From positions 124,001-188,000 of the forward strand of contig LATX02000244.1 of the NCBI GenBank assembly GCA_001466705.2: a stretch of DNA of 64,000 nucleotides, read 5' to 3'. Positions 41,610 to 53,886 of the stretch are shown in pieces. Made by a program: the position numbers and the translations under genes. Origin of the DNA: Moniliophthora roreri. Lineage: Eukaryota > Basidiomycota > Agaricomycetes > Agaricales > Marasmiaceae. Position 1 is the first letter of the stretch, and each line of letters starts with the position of its first letter. The notes below the pieces were generated by a model. That model was not told the origin of the DNA, made no database searches, and saw only the letters and a list, made by a program, of their open reading frames with translations.

Positions 41610-44600
41610 ATGAACATACCGGCCGCAGAGTCCAATGGCTCTAATCTCGGTCCATCACCCGCGGCCATGGATTCCATTACCCTCGGACAACTCAAGGCCA
41701 TGGTATCCACCCAGCCAAAGCCCAAGGTATTCCTGAACCTCTTCATCCATATACTTTGACTTCCTGACTACTTCAATTTAGCAATGGTGGTACGACTTCA
41801 ACTATGACGACGAAGATACCGTCATGAACGAGATTGATGAGCTTTACTCTTACATTGAAATGCCTCAAGTCGCAGAGAATCTCAAGGCATGGCAACAGGG
41901 ATCGTTTGGCGAGGGTGCGTGACTATCATTCTCTTGCTCGTAACTGAGATTGATGTATTTTTGGTAGATTGGACAAAAGCATCCCCCGCAAAGCGGCGCT
42001 TGCACGTGGAGTTACTTTTGGAAGGTCTGGAACATAGAGATGCGATAGTACGGTTCACAAATTCTCGTCGGCTGTTCTATATCGTCCAAGGTGCGTTTCA
42101 TTGCTTCAGACGTTCTAAACATGCTAACCGCTCGTATAGGCACATTTGCAGAGACCGTCTCCCCCGAACATCAACTGCACTGGATTTTCGAGAATTGCAA
42201 GACTGTCCGTGCTGCCAACGGTGTCAGCTCTGTCATCGAAGCTTTGAAGATTGCAAGCGCAAAGCAAGATTTTATATCGCAAGTTCTATTTAAACGCAGC
42301 AGGGAGGCATTATTAACTTGTTTCTACAGGAGCCTCACCGAGAATGATATTGTCCATTTGAATATATCACAACAAGACAAGGCCGACCTGCAGGAGGAAG
42401 TCTTGACGGAAATCTCGGTCTACTTTGGCATCTTATACCACTTGATTGAGATATTCAAAGGCCATGACGACTTTGCAGATGAATTGAGTGAGTGTCCGCA
42501 ATGTATACCAGGCCACCAGCTTATGACTCGATTCAGTGAGCTTGGATCCTCCTCTCCCGGTGTATCTTTTCAACCTGGTCTCTGGACTCAGAGACAAGAG
42601 CGCGAAGGGATATCCCATTAAGAAGGTGATTTTGGACGCGCAAGTCTCACGTCAATGTCCCGCTCATCAATATTTCAGCTTTTACTGCTTCTATGGAAAT
42701 CGCTACTTGCATGCTTTGGTGGAATACGAGATCACGCCAGAGTCAAAGTACTGGCACGAGAGCTTGCTGGGCTTCCAACCACGCCTGGCTCTCAGCGAGG
42801 TGCGTAAACATATCTATATTCGCATACCATGTACTTACCCTTATACAGAAACGACGATACCAATAATCAAATCTTCACCATTGGATATCGAAGCCTTCCG
42901 ACAAGAAACATCCGTGAAATACCCAACCTTTGTTCCTCCCCCACCACCACCTCCAGATCCCAACGCACCAATAATCATTAAACCTCTCCCAAGCAGTCTC
43001 ACCTCCAAACTCGCTCAAGCCTACTCACCCATCCCCGTCCGACACCACTACCACCACGATGATCTGGACAACCAATCTGGACTCCCTAGCAACTCGGGTC
43101 CTCACCCATTCGCCCAAAACCCCGGCGCAGGCGGTCCTTTCCGTCCAACTGTTCAACCACCCACGCCCGCACCCTCACCTCCACCTCCGCCTCCCAACGC
43201 AAAACCCAAAAAACAACAATACCAAACCGATCAAAGCCGTCCATTCTTATTCCCATTCTCAAAAGCACAGGGTAAAGACGCGCGATTGGTGCCATTTGCT
43301 ATAGATGAAGCAGACAAGTTGTATAATCGGCATATGTATGTTAGTTTGGCGCTTTCGCAGATGTGGAGGACGAGAGAGGATTGTATGACATTTGAGAGTG
43401 GGTTGGAGCATATGCCGGGGTCAGAGGGTGAGTTTGAGCCGTCGACGTTTACGAGTAAGGTGTGTATTGGGTGTTTTCAGTTTGTAAACATGTATGATAT
43501 GACTAATTGACGTTCCGTTCGTCCAGGATCCCGAGACTGCAGAGCCTTTACCTGACGTAGCCATCTTGGATGCGAAGCTCGCCGAAGCAACCGCTGCTTT
43601 AGAGAAGGCTCAAACGCCTGCTGAGAAAAGAAAACTAAGAGAAAGGCGAGAAGATTTGATGCGTTTGAAGAGAGTGGAACAGATCTATGTTAGATTTCGA
43701 TCCTTTCCTCGTAATTTTTTCCGGATACTAATACGAGTTGACAGAGCGCGGTGTTACCTGTTCTATCTGGATGGGTCCTGGTCCTGCTAAAACTGTTGCT
43801 GGCTACGGTCTCGGCAGCCACAAATGCTGTGCCGCAATCTGCAGCATCGCCCTTCCCGCCTGGCGTCGCATCTCGTGAATTGTTTTATTATTGAAAAGTC
43901 AAGAACTGCGCTTTCTAATACACAAGCAGCCCAGGAACAGCCTAATCTACCTCCACCTACATTGGATGAAATCGACGTGACCCGACATCGCGAGATTACT
44001 TCCAAAGCAGTATCGGCCATTCTGCTTTTGGTGCTCAAATGGTTCAAAGTCTCTCGTGCGTAGCATTTGAATCTCATGTTGGTGACTCACTCACGTACTT
44101 TGGAAACTAGACGTGATGAAGTTCCACCATTTGGGGCAGTTACTGTTAGATACAAACTGTCTACTGCTGCTGTTGAAGCTGTTTGGACTTCAAGAAGTCT
44201 CAACCTCCCTTGTCTCAAAAGCCGATGCTCTGGAGCACAAGTAGGTCGTGCATTTCATACCCGAGGTCGATATTCTGATGTACAATACCCAGCTTCTTCC
44301 GATACTGTCTCCTAAATTATTCCAAAAACCCGCAACACATGCGGCCGGAAGACAATTTACACAAGGCACCACGCCATACGATCACCAAGAAGGTTAAGCT
44401 TCCCAACGGCGAAGAACATGAAGAAGAGGTCGAAATGGTCACAGACTTCTCTTGGAGAAACTTTTTTGCAACCATCAATTTTGCAAAGATCATGCAAAAG
44501 CTTTCCAAGAACCGTTCGCACCGAATATGGATGTTGGTGCAATACAAGAGTTCGGTGAGCTTGCTCCATACCTGACGTAGTTGTTCGCTTCACTGACTAT

Positions 44601-45867
44601 TGATCTTTCTCTTACAGGCTGTGTTGAAACGTATGTTGAGGGTACAACATCCGATGCTCCAATTGCATCTTCTCAAGTTGATTAAAAGCCAAGTTCCGTT
44701 CTGTGGCCGCAAGTGGCGACAAAGTGCGTAGGACACACAATTAGCCGGCCAAGCATTGACGGTGTCATTAGGCAATATGAAGGTCATCACAGCGATTTAC
44801 CTCAATTGTAGACCTGACTTGCGAGATGAGTGGTTGACAGGCACGGAGGTCGATGATGTAACAGATGCATCAGTAAGAATGTGTTCTTTTGTTTCATTCG
44901 GTTGAATACCCATTCACACACAAATACAATCTATAGGCACAAGAAACAGCGCTGCGTCATTTAGTCAAGTTCTGTCAGTATTTTGCACCCTCAAACCCAA
45001 TCTTTTTAATGCTGACCCTGTCCCGATATAAACTTGTTCAGATAACAACCAACGGTATGGCGCAAGCGCGACAGCTAATCAACACGGGGCACTGCACAAA
45101 AGATCTGGTAGCATGTCGAATCATCTTGAGGGTCTACACCCCGGACCTGAACTGTCGGGTATTATCCGGCCCATTGGCACGCCCAACATGGTAGAAGCAG
45201 ACGTATTCCCACCCGCACGTTCGCAGGCCCCCGATCCCTCGATATTCTTACCGTACATCCCGGAAGACATCAGCTTTGAAGAAGAATACGAAGAATACAT
45301 CTCTGATCTTGGCTTGTCAGACAGCGAGTACGCCTCGGCTTCGGATCCAGCCCTCTTCGGAGGCGGTGGTACTTCCGCGTGGTCTAGATTTCCCGTACAG
45401 TTTGCGCAGGATATTGCGGATGGAATTAGTGATTCGGAGAGTATTGTGTCGATTGGTGACTTGGGTGATGAGGCGAGGTTGGATCCGAATCGGGACGATG
45501 GCGAAGTTGTGGACGAGAACTTGAACAATTGGGAGGTAAGTCGGACTGGAATACGTTTCAGAGTACGATCTCAAAAACCCAATGTTACAGCATATGAGCC
45601 CTAAAACGATGGCTGCGCTTCCCAAGTCTCCTCATGGCAGAAGGTCGAGTTCGGGTGGAGGTCTCCGGCCTGTCGTGCCGTTTGGACTGGATGATGGGAG
45701 TGCCGTCGACGAGGAAGACGAGGAAGAAGAAATCGGCCCGGCGCCTCGTGAACAATCCGCATTCGCAGATGGTGCCGGCGTTGACGAAGTCGAGTATGCC
45801 TACGGGTTCGTCTATCTTTTACTCCATGTGCATTCGAGTCAATTGACAATGTCTTTACAGTGTATGA
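41610..45867 (+). CDS. FAR11: STRIPAK subunit Far11/STRIP1
   Basis: Nineteen exons: 41610-41726, 41782-41914, 41968-42090, 42140-42278, 42330-42487, 42537-42625, 42679-42799, 42849-43459, 43527-43688, 43745-43874, 43927-44055, 44111-44240, 44293-44554, 44618-44723, 44772-44872, 44937-44973, 45042-45535, 45591-45805, 45861-45867; 1,087 residues. The N1221-type N-terminal region (WWYDFNYDDEDTVMNEIDEL; LPVYLFNLVSGLRDKSAKGY) and the DUF3402-type C-terminal region (MKVITAIYLNCRPDLRDEW; VEADVFPPARSQAPDPSIFL) are both recognisable, with a His/Pro-rich spacer between. The protein scaffolds the striatin-PP2A complex that controls cell fusion, septation and cell-cycle arrest in fungi. Intron 4 is GC-AG (GCAAGT at 42279). 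The last exon codes for only two codons and part of a third. Confidence 0.9.
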
Positions 45868-46310
45868 GTGGGTTATTTTATTCTTCCGCAAATCTAGTAC
45901 ACAGTAGACACGGCATGTACATAGTGAGCAACGATGCTTGGATAGACGGCGTGTTATCCATGATTGGTGAACAGATACAATGTTACAGATATGAAGTAGA
46001 TATACCCGATTATGGAACGAGGTACTTCCGGAGCTCAGCCAGAGAAGTTTTGTGAATTGGAACTGTCAAGGAAATGTCGAGATCGGGGACTAGTCGACAT
46101 CTCAAATACACCAGGCAGTGAAGTATCGGCAGTGTGCGCCCAGTTGATCGTCGTCATTGTCTCGTCGCCTTCGGACCGGTACAATGTTGGCTTGTAAAAA
46201 GCAGACTGAAGGTTCAATGTAAATCTCGCAACTAAAATGATGTTGGCGGCTGCTGATGATGCATAGGGGATCTGTAGCCATGATGTCTACCAGGAGTATA
46301 AGAAGCGTAT
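45868..46310. other. Intergenic between convergent FAR11 and DUF6533 genes
   Basis: No gene supported; probably 3' UTRs. A minus-strand frame at 46102-46314 could be an alternative 3' exon of the DUF6533 gene (acceptor near 46,292). Confidence 0.4.
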
Positions 46311-47718
46311 TCAAAGTATGGAATGGAAGGAGAAACGTACCCTGCCTTCATGAAAACCCAAGTGGACCCCGTTCTTGTATACGTACAGCGTCAACGCAGC
46401 GTTGCCGGCAAAGAACAATTCAGAGCTGCAGTTGAACCTAGTGTCAGTCAAATATTCTAGCTATATTGTGCCACTCACATTAGGAAATAGAATATACTGT
46501 CTCGGATAAGCACACTCAAAACTTCGTTCCTGTTCCAAATCTTGCGTATTCTTAATTGATGAATAGCATTCCAAACGGCGAGGAAAAAGAGAATCGTCTC
46601 CAGGATCAGTGGTGGAAGGTAGAATGCATAGAAATATTGGGAGACGCCAAACGGAAAGCAGGTAACAAGGCTGGGATCATCCGCTATAAACATATTAAAA
46701 GACGCAAAACTCATCGGCGGAACGTCTTACGGTGTGTATGGCGTAACGTCACCGACAAGATGGTGATCATAGTAATCAATTCGGCAATGAGCACGAAAGA
46801 GACCACATAACGAACGGTGCGAGATTGAGGAAACATGGCAGTGAGCCGTAAAGCCATAATTGTACTAGCAATCCAGATCACGGCGGTGTTGAGGTATCCT
46901 TGGAGGCCAAAGAGTGCGGTGCCTGAGTTTCAAATGAGCTTCAGCGTACGGTGATGGAGCTAAGGTACTCACATCTGTGTGAGAGAAGGGTGCGTCATAG
47001 TTTAGAACAGGCTTGGGATGGGGGATGGGAAGTGCTGCGTACAGCTGGAGATTTGAATCAGTGGCGAGCAACTAAATATACATTGATATACGGACTTGGT
47101 TAGATTCGAAGGACATGAAATGGACTTGAAGGTGCCTATGGTCAGGAATTTTTCAGGGAAAGAATGACTGCTCACTCACGAACGCATTCTGAGCTGTATT
47201 ACGTTCAGCGTGATGCGACAAGGGGAAAAATTTAGTATATACTCACATCAGCAATATTCCCCCCAAGCAACGGTTCTGGAGGGCATGCTACTAGTAAGTC
47301 TATGTTGAGATGAGGGGTTTTTCGTTCAACTTGCCGCAACGTAAAGTGCTTTGGATAACGTCCATTTTCTCTTCTGAAGGCGGCATTCAACAAACGAAGG
47401 CTGAGGAGGACGCAAATCAATTACCCAGATGTACTCGACCTAGGCAATCGTCAGTTAGCAGCTCTCACTATGACTACCGCAAGTGCGCACCTCTTGGTCT
47501 AAGCATATTACTGTGTAGTCGTAGTCATTAATATCCTCCCTCCCTGGCAGAGATATTAAACTACTGACTGTGATCGTAGAAAACAACGACTGTGGCGGCG
47601 ACTAGAAGAATACCGGTCAACACATGAGCAACTACCTGAAAAAGAAGGCTTACTTTGACAACACCGAATCACTCGAGCGTCCAATATCGTATCTGAAATT
47701 GACATGGGGGATTGTCAT
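46311..47718 (-). CDS. DUF6533-like multi-pass membrane protein
   Basis: Small exons can be joined as 47718-47704, 47635-47569, 47510-47491 and 47439-47425, giving VVAHVLTGILLVAATVVVFY then DHIICLDQEVEYIW, the N-terminal DUF6533 signature (YDhlLTLdqEVeyIW). Further hydrophobic exons lie near 46,770-46,920 (LNTAVIWIASTIMALRLTAM, IAELITMITILSVTL), 46,475-46,680 (YFYAFYLPPLILETILFFLA) and 46,350-46,440 (SELFFAGNAALTLYVY). This is a family of six- or seven-helix proteins expanded in mushrooms, function unknown. Around 47,320-47,337 the frame of KRKWTLSKALYVAA and that of TPHLNIDLLVAC do not join, so either an intron was missed or there is a frameshift. The 3' end is uncertain. Confidence 0.6.
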
Positions 47719-48268
47719 CGAGATCTATCAGTCTGAGGGGGCTCTATATGAGTGTGCCATGTCTCATAGAGATCTGAACCCAAGTACTCCTGAGTTGCAG
47801 ATTGAGCCATGAAAAGGACTCCTTTGAGATGATCGCGACGAGCCTTTTGGATGCATCTGGATAAGAAGAAAAATTGCCATGAACAGCAGTATCATTGCTA
47901 TAATCTCTTCTGAATCCTGGAAGGACTCTGCAATTTTCTGAGGCGGGACAAAAAAAAGGCTGGGGTCGCATAAAAGGTGTTGTATACCAAGGTTTGTGAA
48001 CGTTTGATGTTTAGGCTCCAGGATCAAATAGTTGTAAATCCTACACAAACCGATACTTTACTCACCCACATCTCTCGCATTCTCCAAATCATGTTCGTCG
48101 TTATCCTCGACGTCGAGCACAGTGCCCTCAACGACGATGGGAAAGATTTCCCAGGGTGTGCACGGACCCTATGCTGTGTGACATAATGCAACTCAGCGCC
48201 TTGAACTTCCTTGCTTCCCCTCAACCAACCCCCCTAATTTTGCAAGACTGTTTTCCACATTAACCGCC
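47719..48268. other. Intergenic: divergent promoters of DUF6533 and forkhead genes
   Basis: No gene supported. Short frames overlap on both strands without family features. Confidence 0.45.
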
Positions 48269-49610
48269 ATGGCTCAACCACCGGTTGCACAAGGAATCGG
48301 TCAAATGATGCCTGATCAGCAGCCAGACATGAATAATCCTTCATATTACCCCCAGGAGAACGATCTCACGGGTGGCCTCCCTATCAACCTCGACTCACTC
48401 AGAGACGGTCCCCCAGGAAGCAAACCATTTTACCCGTATTCCACTCTTATCCGGTACGTTTGATTCTTTTGCGCATTTTCAGGCCGACATTCATATTTTT
48501 TGCCCCTTGCTTAGCTACGCTATCAAAGGATCACCCAACCAGAAGCTACTGCTTGAAGACATTTATTACGCCATAGAATCTCGAGTAGGTCCCATTTTCT
48601 TCTATTCCGATACAGTAGACTCATTCTGTGCAGTTTCCCTATTTCAGAACTGCTCCGAACGGCTGGAAAGTGAGTATCGCATCTGTGTGCCGGATCTGTA
48701 GTACCTTTTTTTACATACCTTCAATGACGACAATACGATATTCTCAATTTCATACGAGCGCGCGATCCGGTCCAAACAAATAGACCTTTCCGAAGTCGCG
48801 ACGCGCTGTTTTTGTTTGACTGGCCCTATTTGTTGTCTATTGTCTATACCAACAAATTGCTAACAACTAAACTTTTCTAGAACTCTGTCCGGCACAACTT
48901 ATCTCTTAACCCATGCTTCGAAAAGGTTCCTCGCCCACTCACCGATCGTGGCAAGGGTTCTTACTGGACGGTCAATGACAACGTTGACCCTCGCACCGGT
49001 GTACATCGTGTTCGCAAGAAGAAGAATAAGGGTTCCAAGGCTCGCAGTCCAGATGAAAGTGGTGATGTGGACTATCATCCTCCAGAGAATTTCCAGGATC
49101 CTGTGACGCCCCACTTCGCCCCGCCGCCGCCCATGCACGCAGAGAATCAAGATGCCAACAGACCTCCAACAAATTTCGCCCCACCCTACGCTCCGTAAGC
49201 CCTGATGATCTTCTCCCATTGTCGACTGAGCTAATGTTCTATTGCGATACAGGTTTGATCCTAATTTTGGGATGATGGGCGTGCGCTTCCCACCTGGGCC
49301 TATACCTGGTATGCCCATGCCGATGGCGCCGGACGAAGGATTTGAACATGACGAGAACGGCAACATTGACTGGCGTCTGGCCTGGCATAAGGAGATTGGT
49401 CACCTGCAGCAGTTGACCGAGGAACAGGATAAGCAGGGTACAGATCCTGAATGGTATCGCATGATGCTACTCAGAGTCAGAACTGCTCTGATGCCGCCCC
49501 CTACTATGCTTCCCGATGCGATGCATATGCAACCCCCAATGGTTCCTCAGCCTCCCCAGGTCGATGCTACCGGTCAGCAGCAACAGCCTCAGCAAGGACA
49601 ACAGCAGTAA
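48269..49610 (+). CDS. Forkhead transcription factor
   Basis: Exons 48269-48453, 48515-48584, 48634-48669, 48881-49194 and 49253-49610 encode 320 residues. The forkhead (winged helix) domain spans about 50-140: [68 protein letters not shown]. The recognition helix [10 protein letters not shown] is canonical, and its coding exon start is cleanly at 48881. After the domain comes a basic stretch ([11 protein letters not shown]), Pro/Met-rich sequence and a Gln-rich C terminus ([11 protein letters not shown]). There is no FHA domain, so it differs from the factor at 32 kb. Intron 3 (48670-48880, 211 nt) is unusually long for this locus. Target genes cannot be told from sequence. Confidence 0.9.
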
Positions 49611-49925
49611 TGCTGAGCTGTGTTGGGGCCTTTTTGTGTATCGTTACAGACATTTTCTTTAATTTTGTTCGCCTTGTTCACTACGTTGGATTTGCTATCG
49701 TAAATCTTATTGAGAATGCCTTGTACACTTGATAATTGCATGATTTTCATTGGATATTATCGGGTTTTCGGATGAACTAAGGAAGCATTCGAAGGCCGAT
49801 TGATGAGTCAACATTCAAATGGGTAAGCCAAAGGCCCAAAAAGACCGTGTGGATCCGTTGAATAATGATTCTGATAAAGCAGAGTAAATTATACCTTGTC
49901 TCTTCACCCCATACCTCTCGCCAAA
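49611..49925. other. Intergenic: forkhead 3' flank and DRE2 promoter
   Basis: No gene supported. Confidence 0.45.
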
Positions 49926-50985
49926 ATGTCCCCCACAGCAATCGATATCATTTCCTCGCCGTCCCAACCGTCAAACTCGACTGCGCACGCTGTACCTGCG
50001 AAAGGCCCGATGCTGGCGATCGGCTCGCTATCCACAGCGCAGGACGGCAAGTACCAAGCTCTCATAACTGACCTGGAAAGCAGTAGACAGGTGGAAAGGC
50101 AGATGCTTGATAGATTGGTCGATGGAGGTATACTATCTGTTATTTTGCTATAAAAACGCTAGCTCATAGCGCAATGAAATAGCTACAACATTGACTCCTT
50201 CGACGTACTCTGCAGTTCATGTCACCCTCACAGAATCAGAGTACACATCTCTACTACCAAGCCTCTCGACTCTCCTCGCGCAGCTTATCGATGGCATGGC
50301 TCCCCTTGCGACTTTGCACCTGCTCAATATAACTGCGGCTTTGCAAGGTTCGTTGCCTTCGGAGCTGACACTTTCGGGATTTATCATCCTTTCTTCGACG
50401 GAAAATGCAATTATCGCACAAAAGCCTGCCCATGCACCCAGTGCATCCCTCTCCCTCAGGTCCAATGCGCTCAAGGCGAATCGGAAGAAGACTGATCCAG
50501 CGACCAAGAAAGCCCTATGGTCGCTCAGCTCGCCTTCCACTCCGACAATAGACGCCGATTCTCTTCTTACCGAAGACGACAAAAAGAAGCGCTCAACTCC
50601 TACTTGTGAACCAGTTAATCCCTCAGCACCGAGACGGAAGCGCGCCTGCAAAGGCTGCACATGTGGTCTCGCAGAGCTGGAGGCTGAGGAGCTACGGCAG
50701 AGCAAGGTTGTGCTTCTAGATGGCTCAGAGAGCGGGGGCGCAGTTGAGGTTGATCAGAACGAGAAGGAACGGCTGATCCAGGCTGCGAAGAACGCACCCA
50801 AAGCCACGAGCAGCTGCGGAAACTGTTTCTTGGGAGATGCATTCAGATGCGCAAGCTGCCCATACCTTGGTGAGTATTTGTTGTTATTTTTCCATTACTA
50901 CGACTGATTCTTGCCTCCACTAGGTCTTCCTGCGTTTAAGCCGGGAGAGAAGGTCGAGATTAGTCTAGACATGGACGATATTTAA
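49926..50985 (+). CDS. DRE2: Dre2/CIAPIN1 (anamorsin), cytosolic Fe-S assembly protein
   Basis: Exons 49926-50127, 50183-50869 and 50924-50985 give 316 residues. An N-terminal methyltransferase-like domain (about 20-140) is joined by a variable linker to the C-terminal CIAPIN1 domain. Both cluster motifs are complete: C-x13-C-x2-C-x-C (from CEPVNPS to CKGCTCG) and C-x2-C-x7-C-x2-C ([15 protein letters not shown]), followed by the conserved [16 protein letters not shown] ending. Dre2 takes electrons from the diflavin reductase Tah18 and feeds early cytosolic Fe-S cluster assembly; part of it is found at the mitochondrial intermembrane space. Length is as expected. The second cluster motif is cut off from its tail by the last intron. 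Confidence 0.95.
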
Positions 50986-51668
50986 ACGAGAGTCTTTTAT
51001 ATTATGATCGACCTCGTCGTCTAACGTTGACGATATCGCGATAGATTTACAATCATTTGCAATTGTATTCATTCCTTTGTAGGTATAACATGTATATATG
51101 ACCTTTACATGAATTTGGTTGTAATCTTTGAATGGTAGTTGGAGTGCGAGACGTGGTAACTGGTATTCAAGGATATACCGGTGGTTGGTGAGGCCGGAGG
51201 CCGACTAGAAATTTTTTCCTACCCAGAGTTTTTTGGTGGTTTTGGCTGGTTTCGGAGGCTTTGGGACAATCCATATCCATAAGGTCTAACATATACATAA
51301 GTCAACAGAACAAAAGGTTCATTCGTTTACTACAGACAGTTATCAACAAGCACGAGGGCTGATATCCAGACCAGGAACTGCACTCCATAGCCAGTTCCAC
51401 TGAGAATTCCCTGCAAGAAGTGTCGCAGTAACAGAAAAAATCCACCTGGCTTTCCAGGAATTTCCTTGAGTTGATCATCTTTCTTTCTCAAACTCGATAA
51501 ACGCACGCTAAAACTTTAAAGAAAAAGCGCCCGTGGCTGTGTACATCGACAACGAACTCGAACAACGACGCCAGGAACAACGGCAACGGCGACGTTGTCT
51601 TTTTCCTGATGACTTCCAAACAAATTTTTTTGTATTTTTAACTATTGTAATTGGCTAACGGTATATTT
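50986..51668. other. Intergenic: DRE2 3' flank and F-box gene promoter
   Basis: No gene supported. CAACGACG/AACGGCAACGGCGACG-rich sequence near 51,550-51,600 may be 5' UTR. Confidence 0.45.
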
Positions 51669-53886
51669 ATGTGCAGTAGCAATGGAACAGAAAACCTATC
51701 CCTTTCCATGGCCACTCGATTCCACCTCGGGTACGACTTTACGTCGGAATTCAACATCGCTGGGAACGATGAAGATTATGATCTGCAACGATATTCCTTC
51801 CTGAACTCGCTACCACCACTACCACAACTATCTGCACTGGCGAATAAGACGACGTTTCCATCCAAGTAAGTCCAATCGCAAATGCAAGGTGATTCTAAGT
51901 GCGGTAAGCGCAGGTCGGAATATGTAAAACTTCCACAAGCGCTGGCCTCCATGGATTTCTCATATAGCTTTGTGGCTGGGAGAGTCACTCAAAATAGCCT
52001 TCTGTATCGGCTTTTGGAAGTGCGTAGCATCGAATTCATACCATATGGACTTTTCTGACTGAATATGCAGCCGGGAAAGCATCGCAGCGAAGTCAGATGG
52101 GTTCCGTGCGATTTGATGATAGATCCATCTCCAGTACAAAAGCATCTCGGAATGGTGGGAGTGTGCTACAAAGACTCGGCGTATGAGCAACATATCCAAC
52201 GGCTCATAGCACGTACGCAGCAACGACTGGATATCATCAAACAGGACCGCTACGTCTTGCAGAAGGTTCTGTATCAGCTTCGTATGAATGAAGGAGTGTT
52301 GGAGGACAATATAGCTCAATTGGATGCCATGGGTCAAAATAGTGTAGTTCCGTGCTTAGGCTTGCTCAAAAGGACATCTTCTGTGATGAACATGGACTTT
52401 GACGGAGGCCTTATATCCGAAGTCACCTTTGTAATGATTTCTGGAAATACGAGCCATCAAACCGGAAGGAGACGTGCCCAATCGGTGTGTCATTAAAGTG
52501 ACTTGTTGGTAGTCTGTGCTCAATGCTCTGTCTGCAGTTGCATGCTTCTGCATATTATCCAAGTCATCCTATGGTGACACTCGAACTCCCTATAACCAAG
52601 CCTCTAGAGCCATACACGATTCATGGATACAATGCGGACTTACTACGGAATGAGGCCATGAATCACCTACGTTGTTCATCGCGCAATGCAGGTATCATGG
52701 AGCAGATTTTGTATAACCTGGATGGGCATCGACGGCATTTGGAGGAGTATATTGTTGCTCACCAAAGCCTCCTTTCCAAGTTCAACATTCTCCCTGCAGA
52801 GCTCTTATCAACCATCCTTTCGTATGCTAATGACCCACAACAGGCGTTTGTATCCAGAGCTCATTCATTGCCGAATGTCCTGATGAATGTCTCAGGCCAC
52901 TGGCGAGCTTTTGTGACCCAGATGCCTCATCTGTGGACAAGTGCGGTTCTTGAGTCAGGCATCAAGCACACGCGTTTTACATCGGGGCAGCTTGCACGAC
53001 TTACGGACTGGTATGGACGCTCGGGGAACATGTTACCTCTTTCCCTTGGCGTTTCCGTGGCTGCCACCCCATCTCATTATTGTGAACCCGAGCTTGATCA
53101 TCTAAGCCCATACGACATATCCACGGCGGTCCGGCCCTACGGGGATAGAATCGAGACTCTCTATCTTCATGGTGCAGATGCAGCAATGGTTGAGGGTGTC
53201 CTCAGCGCTTTTCGAGGCTCCCGATTGATCCTTCGAAATCTGGTCTATTGTTTCGCCATCAGAGGCAATCAAAGTATCACACATACCTTCAATAACATTA
53301 CCAACCTGACGCTTGAGGGCAACAAATGGAGCGTATACAGCTACTCTGTCACCTCAATCGATCCCTCCACCATCTTGCACATCCTTGAACATTGCCCAAA
53401 ACTCTTACGATTGGAGTTGCCGCACCTTCCCATCAAAGGTCGCACAGGTCGCGGTCAACAGCGCATACGAGTTGAAGCGTTAACTCACCTGACGCTGAAC
53501 TTGAACAGTGCCCCTCTGCTTCTCTACTGGCTAGTTATGCCTCGACTCCGATCCCTCGAGGTGTACGCCTTGGAACGGAGTGACCTGAGCAGTAGTTCGC
53601 TGGACAAAATTGTCGCTGAATCTGCGTGTCGATCAGGTCTCAAACGCAAAAAACATTCAGTAGAATTTCTTCAGGGCAAGGTTTCCAAGTCTTATTGGAC
53701 GTTAACGTACAGTTTGCACCTCTCGGGCTATCAGATATCTGCACACTGAAAGTCCGTCGCATTTTTGATCCAGTCATTGCACTGCCTAACTCATATCTTC
53801 AGCGGCTCCTGCGTTCAAACTTACCCTCCGCTGCAGATGCGCTACTCTCACTGAAAAAGGTTTCTATTGTTATCGGAATGCTTTAA
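51669..53886 (+). CDS. F-box-like protein with long N-terminal extension
   Basis: Exons 51669-51865, 51914-52019, 52071-52484, 52538-53636 and 53675-53886 keep one frame for 675 residues; a later start at 51708 is possible. Residues from about 330 on have the layout of Agaricomycete F-box proteins: a helix (NAGIMEQILYNLDGHRRHLE), the F-box-like segment FNILPAELLSTILSYAND, VSGHWRAFVTQMPHLWT, and Leu-rich repeats of the type LEHCPKLLRLELPHLP. F-box proteins recruit substrates to SCF ubiquitin ligases. Upstream, residues about 160-190 (QQRLDIIKQDRYVLQKVLYQ) resemble a second pre-F-box helix. Only the C-terminal intron (53637-53674) is suspiciously short, 38 nt. The locus could also be two fused paralogues. 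Confidence 0.7.
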
